From Anaerolineales bacterium (lineage in GTDB: Bacteria; Chloroflexota; Anaerolineae; JAAEKA01), in NCBI GenBank assembly GCA_020634615.1, contig JACKBI010000018.1, positions 1 to 64,000 of the forward strand: a stretch of DNA of 64,000 nucleotides, written 5' to 3'. Every line of letters begins with the position of its first letter. Position 1 is the stretch's first letter. Shown in pieces: positions 16,820-24,613 of this stretch. Both the position numbers and the translations under genes were made by a program. The notes beneath the pieces are model-generated. The model searched no databases, was not told the DNA's origin, and worked only from the letters and a program-made list of their open reading frames with translations.

Positions 16820-17668
16820 ATGATCCTGGTCACCGGCGCGAGGGGCAATATCGGGCGGGAAGTGGTGGCGGGCCTCGTGAGCAACGGCCAGGCCGTGCGG
16901 GCCGCCGCCTTCGACGCCGCTGCCGCCAAACGCGTTTCAGCGGGCGTGGAAACCGTGCACTTCGACTTCGCAGATGCGAAAACCTACGGGCCAGCGGTGG
17001 ACGGGGTCGAACGTCTCTTTCTGATGCGCCCACCGCAGATCACCGACATGGAGAACACACTCAACCCGTTCGTTGACTTCGCCGTCAAGGCCGGCGTTCG
17101 GCACATCGTCTTCGTCTCGCTGCTGGGCGTGGAGGGCAACCCGAGGGTGCCGCACTACGCGGCCGAGCAGCACATCGAGCGCGCCGGCGTGCCCTATACA
17201 TTCCTGCGCCCCAGCTTTTTCATGCAAAACCTCAACACGACCCATCGGGCTGAGATCCGCGAGCGTGACGAAATCTATTTGCCAGTGGGCCGCGCCAGGA
17301 CCAGCTTCATCGACACGCGCGACATCGGCGCGGTGGCGGCCAAGGTGCTGTGTGAGGATGGGCATGACGGCCGCGCGTACGACCTGACCGGCGGCGAGTC
17401 GCTGGACTACTATCAGGTCGCCGACATCTTCTCCGAGGTGCTGGGGCGCAAGATCACCTACAAAGACCCCTCCAGCGTCGCATTCCTGATCTCCACAGTG
17501 CGTCACGGCACGCCGCTCAAGTTCGCACTGGTGATGCAGATGCTCTATCGCAGTACCCGCAACGGCATCGCCGACGTACTGACCGAGGATGTCAGCCGTC
17601 TGCTGGGACGCTCGCCGCGCACCTTTCGCCAGTATGTGATCGACTACGCGGAGTCGTGGCGGCGGTGA
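16820..17668 (+). CDS. NmrA-family NAD(P)-binding protein (quinone reductase/azoreductase-like SDR)
   Basis: A 282-residue NmrA-like protein: MILVTGARGNIGREVVAGLV (glycine loop), HFDFADAKTYGPAVDGVERLFLMRPPQITD, GVRHIVFVSLLGVEGN, HYAAEQHIERAGVPYTFLRPSFFMQNL, SFIDTRDIGAVAAKVL, YDLTGGESLDYYQVADIFSEVLGRKI. This order matches the QOR2/YtfG-like branch, which includes NADPH quinone reductases and redox sensors. The ATG 16820 is one base after the TGA of the previous gene, so they are co-translated. Likely regulated by the TetR protein at 15492. Confidence 0.8.
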   Translation: MILVTGARGNIGREVVAGLVSNGQAVRAAAFDAAAAKRVSAGVETVHFDFADAKTYGPAVDGVERLFLMRPPQITDMENTLNPFVDFAVKAGVRHIVFVSLLGVEGNPRVPHYAAEQHIERAGVPYTFLRPSFFMQNLNTTHRAEIRERDEIYLPVGRARTSFIDTRDIGAVAAKVLCEDGHDGRAYDLTGGESLDYYQVADIFSEVLGRKITYKDPSSVAFLISTVRHGTPLKFALVMQMLYRSTRNGIADVLTEDVSRLLGRSPRTFRQYVIDYAESWRR

Positions 17669-17686
17669 GACGAACTGACGCGTAAC

Positions 17687-17745
17687 ACGATTTTCCAAAT
17701 CGTGGGTGGTGCTGTTTGACCGGAACCGGCGATTTGGAAAATCGT
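17687..17745. repeat. Inverted repeat, 16-bp arms
   Basis: Perfect arms at 17687-17702 and 17730-17745 (ACGATTTTCCAAATCG and its complement) enclose a 27-base loop containing CCGGAACCGG. It follows the NmrA-type gene and may end its transcript. Confidence 0.6.
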
Positions 17746-17771
17746 CCTGCGTTGGAGATCGCTCGCCGCCA

Positions 17772-17825
17772 CGCAAGACACGCCAAGACACGCGCCCTGT
17801 GGCGCGCGTTTTGGCGTGTCTTGCG
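17772..17825. terminator. Long hairpin, 25-bp arms
   Basis: Arms 17772-17796 and 17801-17825 pair with one G-T wobble and one mismatch around a CTGT loop. There is no T-run. Its 3' arm contains the -35 box of the DinB promoter, so folding or cruciform formation could affect that promoter. Confidence 0.55.
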
Positions 17826-17839
17826 GTGTAGTGTATGAT
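17811..17839 (+). promoter_or_regulatory. Promoter of the DinB-esterase pair
   Basis: TTGGCG (17811-17816), 17 bases, TATGAT (17834-17839), 30 bases before the GTG start at 17870. Confidence 0.5.
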
Positions 17840-17869
17840 CGCTGCAAATCCACAGCCCCGGAGGTAAGA

Positions 17870-18394
17870 GTGACCCAACGCAAGGAAACGCTGGTTGCTG
17901 AGTTGTCATCCAGCCGCGACTATCTCGTGTCCGTCGCGACGCAGGTCGGCGCGGACCAGGCATTGAACTCCACCGAAAACCCACTTTGGAATGTCCACGA
18001 CGTGTTGGCCCATGTGGCGATTGCGGAGCGCGGCCTGCAGGCCACCGTGAATCGGTTTCTGGCCGGCGAGGATCTGCCAGAAGGCTTCTCGCTGGATTAC
18101 TGGAACGAGCGGCAGGTAGCCAAGTTGAGCGAGCGTTCGGTGGACGAGTTGCTGGCCGGTCTGGGTGCCAGTCGTCAGGTGACGCTGAGCTTGCTGGCCG
18201 GTTTGACCGATGACCAATTGGCGGTAGCTGGCATACATCCCGCCGGTTTCGAGACTGACGTCGCCGGCGTTTTTCGCATTTTGGCATGGCATGAGACCGC
18301 CCATGGCCAGGAAATCGCGGCGGCCATCGGGCTGGAAACGGGTGAGCCGGTGGACTGGGCAGGGTTTTACGCGAAGGCGAGGGAACGGTCATGA
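17870..18394 (+). CDS. DinB/maleylpyruvate isomerase-fold protein
   Basis: A 174-residue four-helix protein of the DinB-like superfamily. WNVHDVLAHVAIAERGLQATVNRFLAG carries the first metal-ligand His (W..D.L.H...E), and ILAWHETAHGQEIAAAI carries the later His pair; together they make the three-His metal site typical of the fold. Relatives are thiol transferases or unknown. The start is GTG 17870, 6 bases after GGAGG. It overlaps the esterase gene by four bases. A second DinB protein at 33771 has the same layout (LLAGED, VFNERE, GGFETTVEGSFRVIAIHE). Confidence 0.75.
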   Translation: MTQRKETLVAELSSSRDYLVSVATQVGADQALNSTENPLWNVHDVLAHVAIAERGLQATVNRFLAGEDLPEGFSLDYWNERQVAKLSERSVDELLAGLGASRQVTLSLLAGLTDDQLAVAGIHPAGFETDVAGVFRILAWHETAHGQEIAAAIGLETGEPVDWAGFYAKARERS

Positions 18395-19107
18395 ACCGCG
18401 AATACCATCGCTGGTACAGCCCGTCGCTGGGCCGGGACATGGAAATGCTGATTTTTGGCCATGCCGGCGCACGCTTGCTAGTCTTTCCAACCTCGAAGGG
18501 CAAGTTCTACGAGTGGGAAGACCGCGGCATGATGGAGGCCATGGGCGAGGCGATTGAGAACGGCTGGCTGCAGGTCTTCTGCGTTGACAGCGTGGACGAG
18601 GAAAGCTGGTACGCACGCTGGAAATGGCCGGGCGACCGCGCCTGGCGGCAGACGCAGTACGACAACTACCTGCGCAACGAGGTCTATCCGCTCACGCAGA
18701 AGAACCCCAACCCCTTCTTCATGGTCACCGGCGCCAGCTTTGGCGCATACCATGCGGTCAATTTCGCCTTTCGTTACCCCGACCTCGTGGGACGCGTGCT
18801 GGCGTTGAACGGTCTCTACGACATCAGCGACTGGACCGATGGACACCACGACAACAACGTCTACTTCAACAACCCGGTAGAGTTCGTGCGCAACGAACAC
18901 GACCCGGCGCGGCTGGCGCAGATGAAAAACATGGACATCATCCTCGTGACCAGCGAAAACGAGACGCTGCGCGGTGAAACCGAGCGCTTTTCGCAGATCC
19001 TGTGGGATCAGGGCATCTGGCACGCGCTGCGCATCTGGAACGGCTGGGCGCACGACTGGCCGTATTGGAAGCAGATGATCGGCCTCTACCTCAACGGCGC
19101 GGATTAG
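18391..19107 (+). CDS. Alpha/beta-hydrolase, putative esterase (esterase D/tributyrin-type)
   Basis: A 238-residue esterase-like protein. The nucleophile elbow is GASFGAYHAVNFAFRYPD (Ser in G-A-S-F-G), and NGWAHDWPYWKQMI at the C-terminus supplies the catalytic His. The opening YHRWYSPSLGRDMEMLIFGHAGARLLVFPTSKG and GWLQVFCVDSVDEESWYAR is typical of small 'putative esterase' proteins annotated as alpha/beta-hydrolase fold. Substrate unknown. Its ATG overlaps the DinB stop codon. A pair of inverted repeats follows before the convergent GH35 gene. Confidence 0.78.
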   Translation: MNREYHRWYSPSLGRDMEMLIFGHAGARLLVFPTSKGKFYEWEDRGMMEAMGEAIENGWLQVFCVDSVDEESWYARWKWPGDRAWRQTQYDNYLRNEVYPLTQKNPNPFFMVTGASFGAYHAVNFAFRYPDLVGRVLALNGLYDISDWTDGHHDNNVYFNNPVEFVRNEHDPARLAQMKNMDIILVTSENETLRGETERFSQILWDQGIWHALRIWNGWAHDWPYWKQMIGLYLNGAD

Positions 19108-19132
19108 ATCTCCTCCTCGTACTCCTCCTCGT

Positions 19133-19203
19133 ACTCCTACTCTTTCCCTCCTCGCTCGTATGGCCCGCGCCGGACGAGTACGAGTGCGAGGAAGAGTAGG
19201 AGT
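19133..19203. terminator. Bidirectional hairpin between convergent genes
   Basis: Imperfect arms rich in CTCCT/AGGAG (19133-19160 against 19179-19203) lie between the esterase and GH35 stop codons, along with a direct repeat of CTCCTCGTA at 19121-19140. It can act as a terminator for both strands. Confidence 0.45.
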
Positions 19204-19216
19204 TCGAGGAAGATGT

Positions 19217-21982
19217 TCAGCGCAACGGCGTCAGTCGTACCGCGGCTGGCTGGCCATCCTCCTCCTCGAACACCAGTAGCTCGTTTTCATCCTGCAACCA
19301 GACGGCGGGAACTTTGTAGATCTCCTGCGGGCCGATCTGCCAGTAGCGCGCCAGGCTGCGCCCGTTGAGCCACAGATGGCCCTTGCGCAGCCCGTGCAGA
19401 TCAAGTCGCAGCGGTGCAGTTCCGTGTCGCTCGGCGGCATAGCTGAAGCGCGCTCGGTAGAAGCGCGGCTGACCGGGCTGGGCCGGCAGCTCGCCTGGCG
19501 TGACGCCCGGGCTGAATCGCCAATCGCCTGCCAGCTCGCTGCCCTGCGGGTAACGCAGCAGCGTCGCTTGCCAGGGCAGACCGGCGTAGTTCTCGATGTG
19601 CAGGGCAAGCACGTTGCGACCCGGGCGCAGCCGGTGGTCGATGCCGCGCTTGAAATAGCCGCCGCCGTGGTGGCGTGAGAAGCGCGACACCGCCTGCCCG
19701 TTGATGTAGAGCGCGCCGGCGTTGCGGTCGCCTGTCACTTGCAAGACGACCCGCTCGCCGGGCCGCGCCTCGATCTCGCGCAGCAGCCAGACGTGGGAAC
19801 CCTGGAATGGAAACGCCCTGAGGTCTACGTCGGCTGCGTCCGGCCTGACCGCCCATGGCTTGGCGTTGGCGATGGCCTCGCCCGCGAAGGCCGCCTCTTG
19901 CCACAGCGCCGTCCAGCCGGTGGAGATATCCTCTTGCACGCCGCCCAGGTTCAGCGGACCCAGCAGCCCCTTGCGCTCGCCAGTATTCGATCCGTAGTTG
20001 AAGCGGCCCAGGTTGTCCACCAACAGGCGCAACTCATGCCGGCCGGCCGACAGGCTGAGCGGCAGCGTCCACACCGGGCCATCCGGTCCGACGCCCAAAG
20101 TGCCCAGCCGCCGTCCGTCGGCGAAGACGGTCGCACGATCGCTGAGCCACGGCCCGGTCAGGGTTGTTTCGACCGCGTCCGGCAGATCAAGCGTCGCGCT
20201 GTACCAGCCGTAGCCCAGCCAGCATCCCAACTCCTCGAACGGAACTGGCCCGGCAATTGGCGTTCCCAACTCCAAAGTCTCCAATTCTGCGACGCCGATT
20301 GCTTCCCAGAAAAGGGCAATCTCCCGGGCCGGCGGTTGTGGTGCGGGCGCACGGTCGTCAAACTCGGCAAAGCGGCCGTCCGCGAACTGGTAGAACGGCC
20401 GGATGCCCGCGACTGACACGCTGCCATCGTCCATCACCAGGTCTGGTCCACACAGTGCGCCGCCGTCCTGCGGCCACCAGCGCTCGGCCCGCATTTGTGT
20501 TAACAGCACGACCGTTGCGTGGTCGGTGCGCACGACCTGCGGCCGCTCCGTCACCCAGCCGTGCACGGTCAGGTCGTCCCCATCGGTTGTGACCGAAGCG
20601 CTGCCGGCGTCAAGGACCTGCCACGGCTGCCTGCTGCGGAGCTGTAGCTGGCCGACTTCGCCGGGGAAACCGTAGCAGACCAAAAGCGGCGGGCCGTCGT
20701 CCTGCGGCCACCACCCCAGAAGGCGCCAGGTGTGGCAGCGAAGCGTAATCTCATCTGTCAGCGGAAGATTGAAGTACAGCGGTTTGATCGACGACGCTTC
20801 GACCTCGACTGCCAGATGCACGCTCGGGTCATCGTGAAACACCTGGACGGTCTGGCGGTCAAGGCCCGTGTTTTGCAGGAACGCAGCCGCGAAGTCGCCG
20901 TTGCTGACGACACGGTATGGTGCTTCGCCGCCTGCCGTGCGGCCCTTGACGCCCGGCGGGAACAGCACGGTGGGGCCGCCTGCGCGGGCGTCTGCCAGCA
21001 AGCGTGATACCTGCGGACCCAACGACTCCAGGAAGAGATGGTGCCGGCGGGCAACGTAGAACTTCTCCGTCGTCCGGCCGAATTCGTCCACGGGGGCGTC
21101 GTAGTCATAGGACGCGGTCATGTGGATCGTGTCGCCGCCGACGGTGCGGCCGCCCCACCAGCCGAAGTTGCTGCCGCCCGCCCAGACCCAATGCGAGAAA
21201 CCGCTGGCGCCGATGGCGGTCAGTTCGTGCAGCACTCGGTCGAGCGACGCAGCGGTCTTGCCGTTGTGCGCGCTGTCGCCCCAACTGTCGAACCAGCCGG
21301 ACCAGAGCTCCGAGACGATCATCGGGTTGTCGGGCCAGACACGCCGCGTCGCCGCAACCTTGTCGGCGATGCCGCTCCAGCCGTTGCGAAACTCGGCGAA
21401 ATCGGTGCTCGCGCCCATGCAAGTGTAGAGCGGCACGTCGATGCCGCGCTGGTGCATCAGCCGTGCGAGGGTGCGCTGGTGGTCGTCGTGGCCGTAGACG
21501 CCGCTGGCCCAGTGCTCGTTTTCGATCTGCGCCAGGATAACCGGTCCGCCGCGGCTGATCTGGCGCGCAGCCACCGGTAATAACAGTGCGTCGAACCAGC
21601 GTTCGACGGCCGCCAGGTACACCGGATCGTCAGTGCGCAGCCGCAGGTTCTGGCCCGTCAGCCAGGCCGGAAAGCCGCCGTTCTCCCACTCCGCGCAGAT
21701 ATAGGGGCCAGGGCGCACAATGGCGTAAAGACCCAGTTCCTGGCACAGGTCGAGATAGGCGGGCAGGTCAGCCTCGTCGGCGAAGTTGAACTGGCCCGGC
21801 TGCGGCTCGTGCAGATTCCAGGGAACGACGGTATCGACGGTGTTCAGCCCGCCGGCCTTGGCCTTGAGCAGGATATCGCGCCATTCGCCGCGCGGCCAGC
21901 GGAAGTAGTGGATGACGCCTGACAGCAAGTAGAAGGGCCGTCCATCGATGGACAGTCCGTTTCGGTCAAGGGTAATCGACAT
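19217..21982 (-). CDS. Beta-galactosidase, glycoside hydrolase family 35
   Basis: A 921-residue GH35 enzyme that would release terminal beta-galactose. The N-terminal barrel has LLSGVIHYFRWPRGEWRDIL, TVVPWNLHEPQPGQFNF, VRPGPYICAEWENGGFPAWL, acid/base Glu156 in AQIENEH and nucleophile Glu225 in IVSELWSGWFDSWG. The C-terminal half carries jelly-roll domains (GYGWYSATLDLPD; VVLQVTGDRNAGALYINGQ). There is no signal peptide, so it is cytoplasmic. It is the last gene of a minus-strand operon with an FGGY kinase, HAD phosphatase and sugar importer. The unusually Trp-rich QIENEHWASGVYGHDDH replaces the usual QIENEYG, so specificity may differ from standard beta-galactosidases. Confidence 0.88.
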   Translation of the reverse strand: MSITLDRNGLSIDGRPFYLLSGVIHYFRWPRGEWRDILLKAKAGGLNTVDTVVPWNLHEPQPGQFNFADEADLPAYLDLCQELGLYAIVRPGPYICAEWENGGFPAWLTGQNLRLRTDDPVYLAAVERWFDALLLPVAARQISRGGPVILAQIENEHWASGVYGHDDHQRTLARLMHQRGIDVPLYTCMGASTDFAEFRNGWSGIADKVAATRRVWPDNPMIVSELWSGWFDSWGDSAHNGKTAASLDRVLHELTAIGASGFSHWVWAGGSNFGWWGGRTVGGDTIHMTASYDYDAPVDEFGRTTEKFYVARRHHLFLESLGPQVSRLLADARAGGPTVLFPPGVKGRTAGGEAPYRVVSNGDFAAAFLQNTGLDRQTVQVFHDDPSVHLAVEVEASSIKPLYFNLPLTDEITLRCHTWRLLGWWPQDDGPPLLVCYGFPGEVGQLQLRSRQPWQVLDAGSASVTTDGDDLTVHGWVTERPQVVRTDHATVVLLTQMRAERWWPQDGGALCGPDLVMDDGSVSVAGIRPFYQFADGRFAEFDDRAPAPQPPAREIALFWEAIGVAELETLELGTPIAGPVPFEELGCWLGYGWYSATLDLPDAVETTLTGPWLSDRATVFADGRRLGTLGVGPDGPVWTLPLSLSAGRHELRLLVDNLGRFNYGSNTGERKGLLGPLNLGGVQEDISTGWTALWQEAAFAGEAIANAKPWAVRPDAADVDLRAFPFQGSHVWLLREIEARPGERVVLQVTGDRNAGALYINGQAVSRFSRHHGGGYFKRGIDHRLRPGRNVLALHIENYAGLPWQATLLRYPQGSELAGDWRFSPGVTPGELPAQPGQPRFYRARFSYAAERHGTAPLRLDLHGLRKGHLWLNGRSLARYWQIGPQEIYKVPAVWLQDENELLVFEEEDGQPAAVRLTPLR

Positions 21983-22077
21983 AATGTGTCCTCGTGCGGT
22001 CGCCGCTTCGAGCAGGCTTTGGGTGTATCAGCCTGGTGGTTTCAATCCCACGCGGCGGGAGTGGCGCGCAGTCGTCG

Positions 22078-23577
22078 CTATGAGTGCCACATCTGTACCA
22101 GCTTCACCGCCGCTTGCCAGCGGTCGTAGCCGGCATCGCGCTGATCTTGCGACCAGGTCGGCTCGAAACGGTCGCCGCCCGCCGGCAGGGTCGGGAGATC
22201 CTCCGCGCTGCGCCAGACGCCCGCGCCCATGCCGGCCAGCAGCGCTGCGCCGCGTCCGGTCGCCTCCTGCTCCTGCGAGCGGTGTACTGGCATACCCAGC
22301 AGGTCGGCCTGTATCTGGCAGGCAACGTCGGATGCCGAGAGGCCGCCATCGACGTTGAGTTCGGCGACGGTGATGCCGGTCTCGTCGCCGATCGTTTCCA
22401 GTATCGCGCGCAGTTGGTAGCCGATGGCCTCCAGCAAGGCGCGTGCGATGTGGCCGCGGTGCGCGCCCAGCGACATGCCCAGGATGGCCGCGCGCGCGTT
22501 GTGGTCGTTGTAGGGCACATTCAGGCCCGTGAACGCCGGGACGAACGCGACGCCGCCAGAGTCGGCAGCGCTGCGGGCGATGGCGTCGAGATCCGCTTCG
22601 CCGGGCAACATGCCGGCCTGGTTGACCAGCCAGCGCACCGCTGAACCGCTGGCTGCGGTGTCAGCCTCCAGGCAGTAGGTGTGACGCAGCGCGGCGCCAG
22701 TCGCGTCGGACAGCGACCAGGCATGGTAGACGTTGAGGCTCGCCAGGCAGGGCGGGTCGCCTTCGACCACGACATTGACGAACGACATGGTGCCGTGGGT
22801 GCATTTGGCCTGGCCGGCGGTGCGGCAGCCCTGGCCGAATAGCGACGCCTGCTGGTCGGCCAGCATCGCGGTGACCGGCACGTCTGCGCCGCCGATGTGC
22901 AGCACGCCGTAGTCATGCAGGGTCGGTGCCGGGCCGGGCAAGCCGGTTGCAGTCAGCCCCAGCCGTTCGATCCATTCGCTCCAGTAGCGGCCGGCGCGGA
23001 AGTCCCACAGGCCGGTCTTCTGCACCAATGACAGGTCGTGGGTGTGGCCGGCGGGGGTTCCCAGCGCCGCCAGCAGCCAGCCGGCTGCCATGCCAACGCG
23101 CGCATAGCCGCCTTCCATAGCCGTTTTGAACGCTGGCTGGTTCTGCATGCGCCAGGCTAGGTGCAGCGCGCCGCACCACGGACCGGGGAAGTAACCCAGC
23201 CGGTGACGGCGCTCGCCGGCCAATTCCCACTGATCCAGTTCGGTCACCAGCGGCGCGGTGCGCAGATCCTGCCAGGTGATCGCGTTGCCGATGGGCTGGC
23301 CGGTTCGGCTGTCCCACACGAAGTCGCTGTCGCGCTGCGAGGCGATGCCGGCCGCCAGGATATCGGAAGGTTGCGCGTGGGCATCGGCGAGAGCAAGTTC
23401 GATGGCGCGCGCCGCGCCATCGGCCACCATCATCGGATCCTGTTCAGTCCAGTCGGGTCGCGGGTGCAGCCGCGGCAATGCTGCATAGCCCAGTCCCACT
23501 CGCTGGCCGTCCAAATCCATCAGATATGCTTTTGTGCCGCTGGTGCCTTGATCGAGGCCGAGGAGGAAGGGGGGCAT
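22078..23577 (-). CDS. FGGY-family carbohydrate kinase (glycerol kinase-like)
   Basis: A 499-residue kinase: FLLGLDQGTSGTKAYLMDLDG (phosphate 1), RPDWTEQDPMMV, GIASQRDSDFVWDSRTGQPIGNAITWQDLRT, FVPAFTGLNVPYNDHNARAAILGMSLG, ELNVDGGLSASDVACQIQADLLGMPV, EATGRGAALLAGMGAG. The order and the R-D in the QRDSD loop resemble glycerol kinases more than xylulokinases, but the substrate cannot be fixed. It is in the GH35 operon. The ATG 23577 is directly preceded by TGACAGGG-type repeats instead of a ribosome-binding site; a TTG at 23586 lies inside the repeat and is less likely. Confidence 0.82.
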   Translation of the reverse strand: MPPFLLGLDQGTSGTKAYLMDLDGQRVGLGYAALPRLHPRPDWTEQDPMMVADGAARAIELALADAHAQPSDILAAGIASQRDSDFVWDSRTGQPIGNAITWQDLRTAPLVTELDQWELAGERRHRLGYFPGPWCGALHLAWRMQNQPAFKTAMEGGYARVGMAAGWLLAALGTPAGHTHDLSLVQKTGLWDFRAGRYWSEWIERLGLTATGLPGPAPTLHDYGVLHIGGADVPVTAMLADQQASLFGQGCRTAGQAKCTHGTMSFVNVVVEGDPPCLASLNVYHAWSLSDATGAALRHTYCLEADTAASGSAVRWLVNQAGMLPGEADLDAIARSAADSGGVAFVPAFTGLNVPYNDHNARAAILGMSLGAHRGHIARALLEAIGYQLRAILETIGDETGITVAELNVDGGLSASDVACQIQADLLGMPVHRSQEQEATGRGAALLAGMGAGVWRSAEDLPTLPAGGDRFEPTWSQDQRDAGYDRWQAAVKLVQMWHS

Positions 23578-23580
23578 GGG

Positions 23581-23612
23581 TGACAAGGTGACGGGGTGAC
23601 AGGGTGACAGGG
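23581..23612. repeat. 8-bp tandem repeat (TGACAGGG-type), 4 units
   Basis: Four 8-base units (TGACAAGG, TGACGGGG, TGACAGGG, TGACAGGG) sit between the HAD and FGGY genes, three bases from the FGGY start codon on the minus strand. Confidence 0.8.
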
Positions 23613-23657
23613 TGACGCTTCGCTCGGGCCGGTCTCCGACCGTGCCCGCTTGTTTCG

Positions 23658-24461
23658 TTACGATCTCGGCAGCAACTCGCCGATATTGTGTACGACGTAG
23701 TCGGGACGAACCGGCGAGTTTGCGGCGTCGTCGAGACTGGTCGCGCCGGTCAGTGTCAGCGCGGACGCCATGCCCGCATCGATACCCATTTGGACATCGG
23801 TCTCAAGCCGGTCGCCGGTCATCAGACAGGACTGCGGCGGCAGGTTGATCAGATTCAGGATCGCCGTTGCCATGTGCGCCGATGGTTTGCCGACAATCGC
23901 GTCGATGGTTGTATTCGTGCATGCCTCGACCGCGGCGATGATGGCCGCGGCGTCAGGCTGGCCGCCGCCCGGCACCGGACAATAGCGGTCGCCGTTGGTG
24001 GCGAAAAAGCGCGCGCCGGCGCGGATGGCGTCAAAGGCAATCTGCAACTTCCGGTACGCAAACGTTCGGTCAAAGGACGCGATGACCGCGTCAGTGCGCC
24101 GGGCATCCTCGGTCAGTTCGAAGCCGGCGTCATGAAGCTCGGCGTGCAGCGGTTCTTCCCCAATGACAAACAGACGTGCTGCCGGCATGGTTCGGCGCAG
24201 GAAATCGGCCATCACCATTGACGAGTTGACGATGTCCTCTGGGGGTGTCGGCAATCCCAGGCGCGTCAGCTTGGCCGCATAGTCGAAGCGACTGTGAGTC
24301 GGGTTGTTGGACAGGAACACGGTGCGCCGGCCAGCTGCGCGCAGGCTCGTGATGCAGGCGTGCGCGCCCGGCAGCAGCGCTTCGCCGAGGTATACGGTGC
24401 CATCAAGATCGAAGATGTAGCCGTCGTAGAGTTGGTCGGGACGGCGGAGGGAATTGGTCAT
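23658..24461 (-). CDS. HAD-IIA family phosphatase (NagD/phosphoglycolate-like)
   Basis: A 267-residue HAD-IIA hydrolase: motif I YIFDLDGTVYLGE (nucleophile and acid Asp), motif II VFLSNNPTHSR, the cap with YRKLQIAFDAIRAGARFFATNGD, and motif III/IV GKPSAHMATAIL and LMTGDRLETDVQMGIDAGMASALTLTG. It would dephosphorylate a small sugar or glycerol phosphate. The ATG 24461 begins the conserved part; the frame continues upstream through TGACAGGG repeats encoding a meaningless Leu-Ser-Pro-Cys-rich stretch. It lies between the permease and FGGY kinase genes. There is no Shine-Dalgarno because the repeat occupies that place. Confidence 0.82.
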   Translation of the reverse strand: MTNSLRRPDQLYDGYIFDLDGTVYLGEALLPGAHACITSLRAAGRRTVFLSNNPTHSRFDYAAKLTRLGLPTPPEDIVNSSMVMADFLRRTMPAARLFVIGEEPLHAELHDAGFELTEDARRTDAVIASFDRTFAYRKLQIAFDAIRAGARFFATNGDRYCPVPGGGQPDAAAIIAAVEACTNTTIDAIVGKPSAHMATAILNLINLPPQSCLMTGDRLETDVQMGIDAGMASALTLTGATSLDDAANSPVRPDYVVHNIGELLPRS

Positions 24462-24562
24462 GACAGGGTGACAGGGTGACAAGGTGACAAGGTGACAGGG
24501 TGACAGGGTGATTGCGAAGCATCCCGTAGTGCAGCGGAGTGGACAGGGTGACAAGGTGACAG
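24461..24562. repeat. 8-bp tandem repeats (TGACAGGG-type), two blocks
   Basis: Six units at 24461-24508 (TGACAGGG or TGACAAGG) abut the HAD start codon, and about three further units lie at 24541-24562. Same unit as at 23581-23612. Confidence 0.8.
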
Positions 24563-24613
24563 GATACTGCACGTGCTGCAGAATACGAAATACGCGCCAC
24601 GCGCTGCGAACGC

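Noticed and set aside
22039..22055. GTGGGATTGAAAC-like sequence (minus strand), resembling the 3' end of many CRISPR repeats, upstream of the GH35 gene
   Set aside because: It occurs once only, without spaced copies or cas genes, so it is chance similarity.
24462..24572. N-terminal extension of the HAD phosphatase through the TGACAGGG repeats
   Set aside because: It only translates the repeat (Leu-Ser-Pro-Cys units); the HAD family begins at the ATG 24461.
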